Positions 1 through 8,850 of a stretch of 50,915 nt of DNA are shown in pieces. Source of the DNA: JAVMKJ01 sp031732875 (GTDB taxonomy: Bacteria; Pseudomonadota; Gammaproteobacteria; Competibacterales; Competibacteraceae); NCBI GenBank assembly GCA_031732875.1, contig JAVMKL010000016.1:1-50915 (forward strand), read 5' to 3'. The notes under the pieces were generated by a model. It was given only the letters and a program-made list of their open reading frames with translations. It did no database searches and had not been told where the DNA came from. Made by a program: the position numbers and the translations under genes. Each line of letters opens with the position of its first letter. The stretch's first letter is position 1.

Positions 1-2769
1 GGCCGCGCCACCCGGAAAACATCCGACCGTGCTGGTACGGCCGAGACCGGATTCCTCCGCACTATTGCACCGCCAGGCTTCCCACTCATCTCCCCAAGGA
101 TAGCGCCGCCCTGCCGGCCCACGCGCCGCCCATTCCCATTCGGCTTCCGTCGGCAAGCGGAAGGTTCCGGGCGGCTCATACATCTGCTCGTTGAGCCAGT
201 GGCAATAGGCTTCCGCTTCATACCAGGAAACGCCGATCACCGGCTGGTTCGGCTGGGTCCAGACGGGATCATTCCACAGCCAAGGTTCTGACTGATTCTG
301 TCCTTCCCGCCATCGTAGCCCACCCTCGCTCCAGTAGCGTGCCTCTCGATAACCGCCCTGCTCCACGAACGGTTTGAATTGCGCCACCGTCACCGGATAG
401 GCCGCCAGTTCAAAATCGGCGATCTCCAGCGGCGCGGCATCGGCGGGCCAGTTCTCCTCGTCGCCGGCTTCGGGATCCGGTTTCGCGCCATTGCCCAAGC
501 GCAATCCGGAAAATCCGGGAAACCGGCCGCTGGCGCGAACGGTTTGCGTGCCCGGAATCCGCACCCAGAGAAAGTCCGGCAATCCGTCCGGACCGAGTCC
601 GACGCCGGGGCGCTCATCGAAGCCCAGCCGGCCCAACGCGCGCCACAGGTAATCCCGCTCGGGAGGTTTGAGGTGCTCCAGCGCGTGCTTGCAGGCCTGG
701 CGCAACGGGTCGGCGAAATGCCTCAGGTTCCATCCCCGGGCATGAGCCACTTCCAGACAGTCGGCGAGGAGCAAGGCCGGGTTCGGTTCGGCGACCAGGC
801 GCTCGGGCTCCAGTTGTTGCAGCAGGGGGTCGTAGCCCGCCACGGCGCTCTCGGGTGAATCCTGATCGGCGATGGCGCAGAACAGGAAGGTGAGCGTGCG
901 GCGCCAGGCCGGGATCGCGGCATACCGTTTCAGCAGGTCTGGCGCGCCGTCGCCGATGCGCCGCAGCCGCACGGCGGCCAGAAATTCCTGAAAGCTCAGG
1001 TGATAAAAGCCGGCGCGACGCCCGGCGCGCGGCAACAGCAGCCCGGAGTTGGATAACAGATCTTCTCGGCGGCTGGCCGCGTCGGCGCCTCCGCCTTCGG
1101 TGGTCCAGTCAGTTTGCGCCAGGGCCGCCAGGATGCGGTCCACCTCGTCAATCCCGACTTCAGGCGCCGGTGTGGTTCTCGGTTTCTTGGGATCGCCCTG
1201 GTGCATCCCGAGCGCCACGGCGGACAGGCGCAGTCGCGCCCGGTCGCGTTCGTTCTCGGTGAGATAGCGCTTGTGCAACACCTGATTGACCACGCTGTCG
1301 TAGAGCCGATAGAAATCCTGCGGCAGGCGCTGGCCCTCGTCGTATTTGACGCACAACGCGGTCAGCAACATCGGGTTGGCGCGCAGTTCGGCGAGATCGG
1401 GGCGTCCGCCGAGGTGGGCAATCAGGCCGCTGGCCTTTTCCTCGGCGCGCGGCGGGTCAGCGGCGGCATACCAGCGACGGACGAAAGTCTCTTGCAGCGG
1501 TTCGGGCAGTTCTCCCAGATCGGCCTGCGGCAGATTGAGGCTCCGGCGGTCGGCATCGTCCAGACCGTAGGGACGGCTGGTCAGCAGGATCCGATTGCCG
1601 GCTTTCAGCCATTCGGGCAGCGCATCGGCCAGGCCGCTCAGCAGATTGCGCCGGGGCCGGTGAGGGCCGAGCGTTTCCGGCACTTCATCCGCGCCATCCA
1701 GGATCAGCAGGCAACGACCGTGGGTCAGTTCTTCCCGCCAGACCTCCGGGGTCAGCCCGCCGGGTTTCGCTGCCGCCAACCAGCCGGCCAAAGCGACTTC
1801 GAGCTGCGCCTGGGTCCAGTGGCCGTTGCCCGCCAGGCATTTGTCGTGATCCGCCCATTCGCGCAGCCGGCAGAGCAAGGGAAAACGAACGCGCAAGTCA
1901 GTCGGGAGTTGTTCCTCGAATCCTTCCGGTGTTTCCACGGGGTGCGGTGGCAGGGAACCACAGGCGACCGCCAGCGCCAGCCAGCGGCAGAAGGTGGATT
2001 TGCCGGCGCCGGGGGCTCCTGGAACGTAGAGCGATTCCTCGCCGAGGCGGTGCAGGAGCAAGTCGGGCTGTCGCTCACGGCCAAAATCAGCCCTGCGCTC
2101 GTCGCCCTTTTTATCCGCCTTCGGGGCGGTGACCGCTGGAACGTAGACCTGACCGAGGCGCACGTTCTGGGTTTCCTTCAGGTCCAGCCCCAGCAATTCC
2201 ACGCTTTCGCAGGTGCGGCGAAGCCAGGCCAGGTAAGCCTCGCGGATCGCGGCGCAGGAGGCAGTGACGGCGCCACTACCGGCTTGCTGTTCGAGGGCGC
2301 GCAGGGCCTCCAGTACGACGGTTGCCAGACTGTCCGGCGTCGTGAAGGTCCTGACGCCGTGTTCGAGTCCAACATGCTTGCGAAACGCGGCAATCTTGGA
2401 TTTGGGATTCTGCCAGTTCGGATCGGCACGCTTGGGAAGCCATGGGTGCTCCTCATCCAAGAGGAACACCAGACGCGGCTTGCCCTTGTGCACGGCCTCC
2501 TCGTACTCCAACTGGGTGATGGAAAGCTTTTTTGGGTTATCCTTTGGGGGCTGAAAACCATAGCGCAGCGCGAGGACGAGCACGTAGTAATCGCACTGGG
2601 CGACATCCACCAAACACTTGTCCTGCGGACGCTCGTCGAATGCGGAGTATTTCTCCATGCATTCGACGTCGAACTGGGCGTGCTCCAACGCCGTCTTCAC
2701 CGCCGCGCGATGATCGGCCAGGTCCATGTAGGTCGAGGAAACGTATACCCGCTTCTTAAGAGGCTGCAT
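1..2769 (-). CDS. DUF4062-NACHT-SUMF1 STAND NTPase (partial, runs off left edge)
   Basis: At least 923 codons, open without a stop to the window edge. The N-terminus (about residues 6-95) reads KRVYVSSTYMDLADHR, the DUF4062 signature. A NACHT-type P-loop NTPase follows, with Walker A GAPGAGKST near residue 256 and Walker B LLILDGADE near 356. After a helical region, a SUMF1/formylglycine-generating-enzyme-like (C-type lectin fold) domain begins near residue 735 and includes VIGVSWYEAEAYCHWLN and RLPTEAEWEWAARG; its C-terminus is outside the window. STAND NTPases of this build are known mainly as signal-triggered defence or regulatory switches, the lectin-like domain being a likely sensor. Function here is inferred. 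The only usable ATG lies inside the terminal repeat of a MITE-like element and has no clear Shine-Dalgarno. The TRAFs-binding gene upstream is on the same strand. Confidence 0.85.
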   Translation of the reverse strand, partial: MQPLKKRVYVSSTYMDLADHRAAVKTALEHAQFDVECMEKYSAFDERPQDKCLVDVAQCDYYVLVLALRYGFQPPKDNPKKLSITQLEYEEAVHKGKPRLVFLLDEEHPWLPKRADPNWQNPKSKIAAFRKHVGLEHGVRTFTTPDSLATVVLEALRALEQQAGSGAVTASCAAIREAYLAWLRRTCESVELLGLDLKETQNVRLGQVYVPAVTAPKADKKGDERRADFGRERQPDLLLHRLGEESLYVPGAPGAGKSTFCRWLALAVACGSLPPHPVETPEGFEEQLPTDLRVRFPLLCRLREWADHDKCLAGNGHWTQAQLEVALAGWLAAAKPGGLTPEVWREELTHGRCLLILDGADEVPETLGPHRPRRNLLSGLADALPEWLKAGNRILLTSRPYGLDDADRRSLNLPQADLGELPEPLQETFVRRWYAAADPPRAEEKASGLIAHLGGRPDLAELRANPMLLTALCVKYDEGQRLPQDFYRLYDSVVNQVLHKRYLTENERDRARLRLSAVALGMHQGDPKKPRTTPAPEVGIDEVDRILAALAQTDWTTEGGGADAASRREDLLSNSGLLLPRAGRRAGFYHLSFQEFLAAVRLRRIGDGAPDLLKRYAAIPAWRRTLTFLFCAIADQDSPESAVAGYDPLLQQLEPERLVAEPNPALLLADCLEVAHARGWNLRHFADPLRQACKHALEHLKPPERDYLWRALGRLGFDERPGVGLGPDGLPDFLWVRIPGTQTVRASGRFPGFSGLRLGNGAKPDPEAGDEENWPADAAPLEIADFELAAYPVTVAQFKPFVEQGGYREARYWSEGGLRWREGQNQSEPWLWNDPVWTQPNQPVIGVSWYEAEAYCHWLNEQMYEPPGTFRLPTEAEWEWAARGPAGRRYPWGDEWEAWRCNSAEESGLGRTSTVGCFPGGAA

Positions 2770-3005
2770 AAAAACTAACCGACTGATTCATAAAAACTCC
2801 GTAGGATACGCATGGCATACCTCACGATGCCGCGCCAACCGATATCACCTTGGGGTCGCCGGCGAGCGGCGGACGTGAGTCCGCTGTTTCCGTGCCAGCC
2901 GAGATCGCCGACCCCTTGCCGCGTTCCGGGAAACAGGGGGCTGACGCCCCCCGCTCGCCGAACGACCGCGCCGCTCCCACAGGGAGAGGGGAGTTTTTGT
3001 ACAGT
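2763..3005. repeat. MITE-like element, copy 1 (243 bp)
   Basis: This stretch is closely similar, in the same orientation, to 38802-39043. The ends are imperfect terminal inverted repeats (left GCTGCATAAAAACT; right end read backwards ACTGTACAAAAACT; in copy 2 GCTGTATAAAAACT and GCTGTACAAAAACT). The inside is GC-rich with many short palindromes, such as GCGGACGTGAGTCCGC, and has no credible gene. I see no clear target-site duplication. It fills the gap between two same-strand genes and overlaps the first codons of the NACHT gene. Confidence 0.85.
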
Positions 3006-3034
3006 CTCTCAATCCTGGCTTGGATAACCGTCAT

Positions 3035-4375
3035 TCAACCCCGAGCCCGCCTGTCGAGCGCCTCCTCGATCCTTGCAGCCCACTCTACGGTATCGCCGCG
3101 CGCCGACCGCGCGTTGCGGATCAGGGCCAGGTTGCGCGCGGTGGTTTCCGGCTCCCAATTCTCCCGGACGGCCGCAAGCGCATGAGCGGCGGCCTCCCTC
3201 GCCGCCGACTCGTCCTTTTGCAGAACGGCCAATTCGAGCAGCGTGGCATGATCCCAGTAATCCGGCGTGCCTTTGGCCAGCCGCCGCTTGACGGCGTAGG
3301 TCACGACCGGCAACAGTTCCAACCGGCGCGGATCGGGCGGGTTCTTCAGTTCCATCAGCGTCACCGCGTTGATGCCGGGGTAGGCGTCGCGCCAATCGGT
3401 TTCGAAACCTTGCAGGTAAGTGTCGATGGCTTTGATGAGCCAGCCAGCGGCGGCGAGCGAGTCATCGGCCTTGCGCGCTTCGTCCCAGCGATCCTTGTAC
3501 ACCCGGCCGAGCAGACCGTTGGTTTCGCTGCTCGGTCCGCGCTCCTCAATCAGCTCGCGCAGCACCTGCTCGGCTTCATTGCGACGCTGGAGCCGGTTGA
3601 GCGCGAACCCGAGTTGTTCCCGCACCATCACGCTGCGCGCCAGCGGCGCGGGCATTTGGGCGGCGAGATCGACCATCGCCGGCCAGTCGCTTACGGCGCG
3701 ATAGGACAGAAACAGGTCGATCACCACCCCGGATTCGAGATTCCGCACGTCGCCCAGTGCGCTCGCCGCCTGCCGGAGAGCGTCCTTGCCGGCGCGGCGG
3801 GCGGCGGCCAGGCGATTGCGCGCCTCCACCGCGTAGCGCGCCCGATCCCGGAAGACATCGGTCTTCAGGCGAGCGATGTCCGGTGCGCTATAGCCGTCCA
3901 CCAACTGAAAGACCGGGCTGTCGGTACCCGGTTCGCCCTGCTGGGCTTTCGCGGCCTCCAGCAGCTTGCGCAAACCGGTGCGAGCGGCCTCCAGGTCCGC
4001 CGGCCGGCCGGCCGGGTCCAGCGTATAGGGCAGCGCGCGCAGCGGCGCGACGTCGAACATCATGCGTTCCGTGCCCGCGTACAGCAGGACGGTGGTCGCC
4101 GGACGAATGCCGTGGCGCAGGCCGAGCTCGTAGAAGACGTTGGCGTTGGCGCCGGTCAGGTCCGCCACGGCGAAATCGCACAGGATCAGCCGCTCGAACA
4201 TCGGCTTGTGGATAATTCCGCCGCCGACTTCCTCGTCCGCGCGCAGCGGTTCCATGCCGGCCGCAGTGATGGCCGGGGCGATCAGGTCCTGGTAGACGGC
4301 GTCGAAATCCACCGTGACGCCGGAGGGGATGCTCTTTTTGCCGAATGGCATCAGCACGAAACAGAGAGGTAGCAT
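3035..4375 (-). CDS. TIR/nucleoside deoxyribosyltransferase-like protein with TRAFs-binding (DUF4071) region
   Basis: 446 residues from the ATG at 4375, which has an AAGGA ribosome site 9 bases upstream; a longer reading from 4420 lacks one. Residues 1-130 look like the TIR/nucleoside 2-deoxyribosyltransferase fold: CFVLMPFGKK, then FDAVYQDLIAPAI, CDFAVADLTGANANVFYELG, with E83 in the position of the family's catalytic glutamate. Residues from about 150 to 440 are helical and TPR-like and resemble the TRAFs-binding/DUF4071 region also found in animal ASK kinases. In bacteria such proteins are associated with conflict systems, where the N-terminal fold makes or senses nucleotide-derived signals; that role is inferred here. 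The next gene on the strand is the NACHT-SUMF1 protein, separated by the MITE. The DUF3616 gene is divergent. Confidence 0.8.
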   Translation of the reverse strand: MLPLCFVLMPFGKKSIPSGVTVDFDAVYQDLIAPAITAAGMEPLRADEEVGGGIIHKPMFERLILCDFAVADLTGANANVFYELGLRHGIRPATTVLLYAGTERMMFDVAPLRALPYTLDPAGRPADLEAARTGLRKLLEAAKAQQGEPGTDSPVFQLVDGYSAPDIARLKTDVFRDRARYAVEARNRLAAARRAGKDALRQAASALGDVRNLESGVVIDLFLSYRAVSDWPAMVDLAAQMPAPLARSVMVREQLGFALNRLQRRNEAEQVLRELIEERGPSSETNGLLGRVYKDRWDEARKADDSLAAAGWLIKAIDTYLQGFETDWRDAYPGINAVTLMELKNPPDPRRLELLPVVTYAVKRRLAKGTPDYWDHATLLELAVLQKDESAAREAAAHALAAVRENWEPETTARNLALIRNARSARGDTVEWAARIEEALDRRARG

Positions 4376-4547
4376 CGTTCTTTTCCTTGCCGAAAAATAA
4401 CGTGTCAGCACCCGGCCCATCGCCGCCCATCACATTCCAAAATCTCTGGTCATCCGTTATGAATTCCAAGCGGGCACGCCATCGGGTCGGGAGCCAGCCT
4501 ATCCTTGAATGATAGGAGATTCTGATCAACCCAACGGAGACGCCATC
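4376..4547. promoter_or_regulatory. Divergent intergenic region with a small dyad
   Basis: 172 bp between the two accessory genes must hold both promoters. Directly before the DUF3616 ribosome site is a perfect dyad, CCTATC-N7-GATAGG (4498-4516), which could be an operator or an RNA hairpin. GGAG at 4534-4537 is 10 bases before the ATG at 4548. I could not assign convincing -35/-10 boxes. Confidence 0.35.
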
Positions 4548-5654
4548 ATGAACCGGACCGGAATCGTCTTGCTGGAATTCGACCCCGACTCGAACAAACT
4601 GGGCAAGAAAAAAAAGCTGTCGGATGGACTCTCGGCCGTGGTGCAAATCGGCGACACGCTCTGGGTCGCCAACGATGAAGCCTTGAGTTTGGAACGGCTA
4701 TCTCGCCGGCGTGGAAACAGCGACGGCGCAATCCGTTACGCCGACCACCGGCAATTCCCGCTGCACGAAGTTCTGCAACTGCCGATACCACCCGCAGCGG
4801 ACGGCAAGATCGAGGAGGCGGACATCGAAGGGTTCGACTACGACGGTGGCTATCTCTGGTTGGTTGGTTCGCACAGCCTGAAGCGCGGCAAACCAGACGA
4901 AGAGGACTCCATCGAAAAGAATACCAAACGCTTGGTCAAGGTCAGTCGCGATGGCAACCGCTTTCTTCTCGCCCGCATTCCCCTGTCGGACGACGCCACG
5001 CCATCGCTGGAGCGGACGGTCGAACGGAACGGCCATACGCGGACCGCCGCCCGGCTGCGCGGCGACGCCGTCGGCAGCGCGCTGACCGAGGCGCTCGCGA
5101 CCGATCCACACCTGGGACCGTTCCTCGCCATCCCCGGCAAGGACAACGGCTTCGATATCGAGGGGCTGGCCGTCGCCGGCGATCGCGTTTTCGTCGGACT
5201 GCGCGGCCCGGTGCTGCGCGGCTGGGCGGTGATTCTGGAACTGGCTCTGGAACAACAGGACGCTTCCACCCTGACGTTGAAACCCATCGGACCGGACGGT
5301 CGGCCCTACCGCAAACACTTTCTCGACTTGGGGGGCTTGGGCGTTCGGGACTTGTGCGTGCAAAGCGACGACTTGCTGGTTCTGGCCGGTCCGACCCTGA
5401 CGGTGGCCGGACCGCAGAAGGTCTTTCGCTGGCCCGGTGGAGCGCGACCCGACCGGGAATCGCTGGTGTTCGGCCAGGATCTGCCGACCGTTCTCGATAT
5501 CCCCGTCGGCACCGCCCCCCAACAGGCGGAAGGCATGGCGCTGTTCGACAGCGACGGCAACGGCAACCGCTCCATTTTGCTGGTCTACGATGCCGCCGAG
5601 AACCGGCAACGGGACGAACGCACCGTCGAAGCCGACTTCTTCGCGCTGCCCTGA
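4548..5654 (+). CDS. DUF3616 domain protein
   Basis: 368 residues; the ATG at 4548 is preferred because of the GGAG just upstream, over an in-frame ATG at 4509. The whole protein fits the DUF3616 family, which is predicted to be propeller-like: repeated hydrophobic strands with Asp/Gly turns (EGFDYDGGYLWLVGSHS, FDIEGLAVAGDRVFVGLRG, QAEGMALFDSDGNGNRSILLV). There is no signal peptide or membrane segment, so it should be cytoplasmic. No catalytic function is established for the family. It is divergent from the TRAFs-binding gene and convergent with holC, so it may be part of the accessory block or simply border it. Confidence 0.75.
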   Translation: MNRTGIVLLEFDPDSNKLGKKKKLSDGLSAVVQIGDTLWVANDEALSLERLSRRRGNSDGAIRYADHRQFPLHEVLQLPIPPAADGKIEEADIEGFDYDGGYLWLVGSHSLKRGKPDEEDSIEKNTKRLVKVSRDGNRFLLARIPLSDDATPSLERTVERNGHTRTAARLRGDAVGSALTEALATDPHLGPFLAIPGKDNGFDIEGLAVAGDRVFVGLRGPVLRGWAVILELALEQQDASTLTLKPIGPDGRPYRKHFLDLGGLGVRDLCVQSDDLLVLAGPTLTVAGPQKVFRWPGGARPDRESLVFGQDLPTVLDIPVGTAPQQAEGMALFDSDGNGNRSILLVYDAAENRQRDERTVEADFFALP

Positions 5655-5684
5655 TCCGGCAATGCTCCGCAATCCCAACCGCTC

Positions 5685-6110
5685 CTACAGCTTGTGCGTC
5701 TCCGGCGCGCAACCCCGCTCGCGGTACTGTCGGAACCGCTCGCGCGACCTCGCCAGCACGTCGGGATTCTGATCGACCAGCTCCACCACCCGCTCGAACC
5801 GCTCGAAGCCTTCGGGCAGCGCGTCGGTGAAATTGATCAGCACCCGCGCGTTCGCGTCCGTCGGCAACACCGCGCCGACCAGCACCGGCGAACTCTCCTC
5901 CCCGGCCAGCGGATAGCGCTCGTGCGGCACGAAGCTGTCCTGTCGGAAGGTCCACAGCAGATCGTCCAGCGCCGCCGCCTGCGCCTCGGACGCGGTAAGA
6001 AGGTAAACCGTATGACCGAGGCTGTAGGCCTTGTCGGTCAGCCGGCAGGCCAGCAGCGCCCGACCGTTGTCCTTGCAGTCGGGCAGCACGTAGAAATCAA
6101 TGCGCGGCAC
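5685..6110 (-). CDS. holC: DNA polymerase III chi subunit
   Basis: 141 residues, normal for HolC. Starts MPRIDFYVLPDCKDNGR and contains LACRLTDKAYSLGHTVYLL and DDLLWTFRQDSFVPHE, the typical chi signature (the segment with LW..DD..F.PH). Chi links the clamp loader to single-stranded DNA-binding protein at the replication fork. The start overlaps the end of pepA by 14 bases, the usual gammaproteobacterial pepA-holC pair, so translation is probably coupled. Confidence 0.95.
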   Translation of the reverse strand: MPRIDFYVLPDCKDNGRALLACRLTDKAYSLGHTVYLLTASEAQAAALDDLLWTFRQDSFVPHERYPLAGEESSPVLVGAVLPTDANARVLINFTDALPEGFERFERVVELVDQNPDVLARSRERFRQYRERGCAPETHKL

Positions 6111-7623
6111 GTCCTGCCTCTCGATTCGTCTCGGCGACCCGGTCCAGCAGATACTGAGTCAGCAACGGCACCGGCCGCCCGGTCGCGCCCTTGGCCTTGC
6201 CGGTCTTCCACGCCGTGCCCGCGACGTCCAGATGCGCCCAGTGAAATTTCTTGGCGAAGCGGGACAGGAAACAGGCGGCCACGATCGCGCCGCCATCGCG
6301 GTTGGCGGCGACGTTGGCCATGTCGGCGAAGTTGCTGTCCAGCGCCTCCTGATAATCCTCCCACAGCGGCAGTTCCCACACCCGGTCGCAGGCGGCGTGA
6401 GCGGCGGCGGCGAGCGCGTGCGCCAGCGGCGGGTGGTTGCTGAACAGCCCGTGCGGATGGCGACCCAGCGCGACGATGCAGGCTCCGGTCAGGGTGGCGA
6501 TGTCCACCACCACCGCCGGCTCGTCGCGCTCGACGTACGTCAGGGCATCGCACAGGATCAGCCGGCCCTCGGCGTCGGTGTTGAGAATTTCAACCGTCTG
6601 GCCGGACAGACTGGTGACGATGTCGCCCGGCCGGGTGGCCCGCCCGCCCGGCATGTTCTCCACCGCCGGAATCAACCCGATCACGTTGAGCGGCAGGTCC
6701 AATTCCGCGCAGGCCCGCAGGGTTCCCAGCACGCTGGCCGCCCCGCACATGTCGAACTTCATTTCGTCCATGCCCTCGCCGGGCTTGAGCGAAATGCCGC
6801 CGGTATCGAAGGTCACCCCCTTGCCGACCAGCACGCAGGGCTTTTGCCGGACCGGACCCCGCCGGTACTCCAGGCGGATCAGCTTGGCCGGCTGGGCGCT
6901 GCCGCGAGTCACCGCCAGCAGCGCGCCCATTCCCAGCCGCTCCAAATCGGCCTCCTCCAGCACCTCGACCCGCAGCGCGGGAAATTCCCCGGCCAGCGCT
7001 CGGGCCTGTTCGGCCAGATAGGCGGGGGTACAGATATTGGGCGGCAGGTTGCCCAGATCCTTGGCCAACTTGACGCCGGCGGCGATCGCCACCCCCTCGC
7101 GCACCGCCTGTTCGCCGCCGGGCAACTCGCGCCGGCCAGGCACGCTCAGGATCATCTTGCGCAGGGACCGCCGCGGAGCGTCCTTCTTGCTTTTGAGCGG
7201 GTCGAAGCGGTAGCGCGAGTCCTCGACCGCCTCGACGACCTGGCGGATCTTCCAGTTCAGATCGCGGCCCTTGACGGGGAGATCGGTCAGGTAGACCGTC
7301 GCCTCGATGGCGCCCGTGTCGTTCAGCGCCGTCGCGGCATGAGCCGCAATCTGGCGGAAGCGGCGGTCGTCCACCTCGCGCTCCCGACCGCAACCGACCA
7401 GCAGCACCCGCTCGCACAGCGCCTCCGGCACGTTGAACAGCAGCAGCGACTGGCCAAGCTTGCCTTCCAAATCGCCCCGGCGCAGCAGGTTGCCGAGATA
7501 GCCGCCGCAGGCGGCGTCGAACTGTTCGGCCGCCGGCGTCAGACGCCGGGATTCGTAAGCACCCAGCACCAGGCAGGCGGTCCGCTGCTTTTCCGGATTC
7601 CCGCTCTTGACCGTGAATTCCAT
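6097..7623 (-). CDS. pepA: Leucyl aminopeptidase (M17, PepA)
   Basis: 508 residues from the ATG at 7623 (MEFTVKSGNPEKQR), which matches the family N-terminus and has AGAGGG upstream; an in-frame start at 7668 adds 15 unconserved residues. Dimetal M17 peptidase: GKGVTFDTGGISLKP (K268, D273), D291 and NTDAEGR (348-354; D350, E352) supply the metal ligands and catalytic residues. It removes N-terminal residues, leucine preferred, in the cytoplasm; in enterics PepA also binds DNA in site-specific recombination and pyrimidine control. Upstream of holC, divergent from lptF. Confidence 0.97.
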   Translation of the reverse strand: MEFTVKSGNPEKQRTACLVLGAYESRRLTPAAEQFDAACGGYLGNLLRRGDLEGKLGQSLLLFNVPEALCERVLLVGCGREREVDDRRFRQIAAHAATALNDTGAIEATVYLTDLPVKGRDLNWKIRQVVEAVEDSRYRFDPLKSKKDAPRRSLRKMILSVPGRRELPGGEQAVREGVAIAAGVKLAKDLGNLPPNICTPAYLAEQARALAGEFPALRVEVLEEADLERLGMGALLAVTRGSAQPAKLIRLEYRRGPVRQKPCVLVGKGVTFDTGGISLKPGEGMDEMKFDMCGAASVLGTLRACAELDLPLNVIGLIPAVENMPGGRATRPGDIVTSLSGQTVEILNTDAEGRLILCDALTYVERDEPAVVVDIATLTGACIVALGRHPHGLFSNHPPLAHALAAAAHAACDRVWELPLWEDYQEALDSNFADMANVAANRDGGAIVAACFLSRFAKKFHWAHLDVAGTAWKTGKAKGATGRPVPLLTQYLLDRVAETNREAGRAAH

Positions 7624-7740
7624 CGGTGGGCGACCCTCTTTGGACTGATATGGTTCGTTTGTCGTCATCGTCGTAAACTTGCCAAGTTTAGCCGGAAATC
7701 AACCCACCTCACAGTTGCGCGCCGGGGAGTCGCTTCGGGC

Positions 7741-8850
7741 TTGCCATCCACCATCGACCGTTACGTGATCCGCGAGATCGGCCTGACCCTGCTGGCGACC
7801 ACGCTTGCCCTGCTGGCGATCATCCTCAGCCATCGCCTCGCCGGCTATCTGAGCAAGGCCGCCAGCGGGTTGCTGGCTCGGGATTCCATCTTCCTGCTGC
7901 TGGGCCTGCAGGCGGTCGAACTGCTGGTCGTTTTCCTGCCGCTGGCCTTCCTGCTGGGCACCATGCTGGCGCTGGGCCGGCTGTACCGCGATCACGAAAT
8001 GACCGCGCTGGCCGCCTGCGGTCAGGGTCCCCTGTCCGTGTATCGCGCCATCTTTCTACTGGCGGCGCCGCTGGCCCTGGCCACGGCGGGACTGTCGCTG
8101 TTCCTGCTGCCGATCACCATGGAACTGCAGTACGAGGCGCTGGACAAGGCCCGCAAGGAGGCCGAAGTGTCGATGTTCGTGCCGGGCGCTTTCCGCGAAG
8201 TGCTGGACGGCCGGCACGTGGTCTATATCGGCGCCATGGACGGTCGCGAACTCCGCAACGTCTTCATTCAGAGCCGCGAGCCGGATGGCGACATCAGCAT
8301 CACCACCGGGAATCAGGGCCGGCAGGAAATCGGCGAGGACGGCATCCGGCGTATCGTGCTCGATCGCGGCTACCGTTACCGGGGCACGCCCGGCCGGGGC
8401 GACTACGAAATGGTCAAGTTCGAGCGCGCCACCGTGCGGATCGACACCGCTCCCCCCGCCCCAGCTTGGCAACACCGGGAGACGTTTCCCCTCCGCCAGT
8501 TGTGGGGTTCGAACGAACCCCGCTCGATCGCCGAATTGCACATGCGGTTCAACAGCCCGATCCAGATCCTGGTCATCGCCCTGTGGGCGCCGTTGTTGGC
8601 TCGCGCCCACCCCCGCGAGGGCCGCTACGGCCGGATCGTCGCGGCCGCGCTGATTTACGCGATCGACTTCAACCTGATTGGAATGGGCGAGTCCTGGCTG
8701 AGCCACGGCATCGTCGGCGCGAAGGTCGGCTTGTGGTGGGTCCACGGCCTGTTCGTGCTGTTCGCCGCCGGTCTGCTGCTCCAGCATCACTTCAGCAGCC
8801 GGGGCTTCCGGCTGTTGCGACGGGTAATCCGGCAACGGAGCGCCGCATGA
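7741..8850 (+). CDS. lptF: LPS export ABC permease LptF
   Basis: 369 residues, starting at TTG 7741 (STIDRYVIREIGLTLLATT). No ATG or GTG fits the conserved N-terminus; GGGGAG 11 bases upstream supports this start. Family layout: three N-terminal membrane helices, a periplasmic beta-jellyroll (about residues 130-250: FVPGAFREVLDGRHVVYIG) and three C-terminal helices. With LptG and LptB it forms the inner-membrane machine that extracts lipopolysaccharide and pushes it along the LptC-A-D bridge. The stop overlaps the lptG start (ATGA). Confidence 0.95.
   Translation: MPSTIDRYVIREIGLTLLATTLALLAIILSHRLAGYLSKAASGLLARDSIFLLLGLQAVELLVVFLPLAFLLGTMLALGRLYRDHEMTALAACGQGPLSVYRAIFLLAAPLALATAGLSLFLLPITMELQYEALDKARKEAEVSMFVPGAFREVLDGRHVVYIGAMDGRELRNVFIQSREPDGDISITTGNQGRQEIGEDGIRRIVLDRGYRYRGTPGRGDYEMVKFERATVRIDTAPPAPAWQHRETFPLRQLWGSNEPRSIAELHMRFNSPIQILVIALWAPLLARAHPREGRYGRIVAAALIYAIDFNLIGMGESWLSHGIVGAKVGLWWVHGLFVLFAAGLLLQHHFSSRGFRLLRRVIRQRSAA

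Noticed and set aside
1114..2778. Long open frame on the plus strand opposite the NACHT gene
   Set aside because: It is the antisense of a well-conserved protein and its product has no recognisable domain; such mirror frames are common in GC-rich DNA. The same holds for long frames opposite pepA, ntrY, trkA, rsmB, ntrC and gspE.
2822..3034. Minus-strand frame reading LYKNSPLPVGAARSF and a like one near 38900-39063
   Set aside because: Both lie within the MITE copies; the similarity follows the repeat, not a gene.
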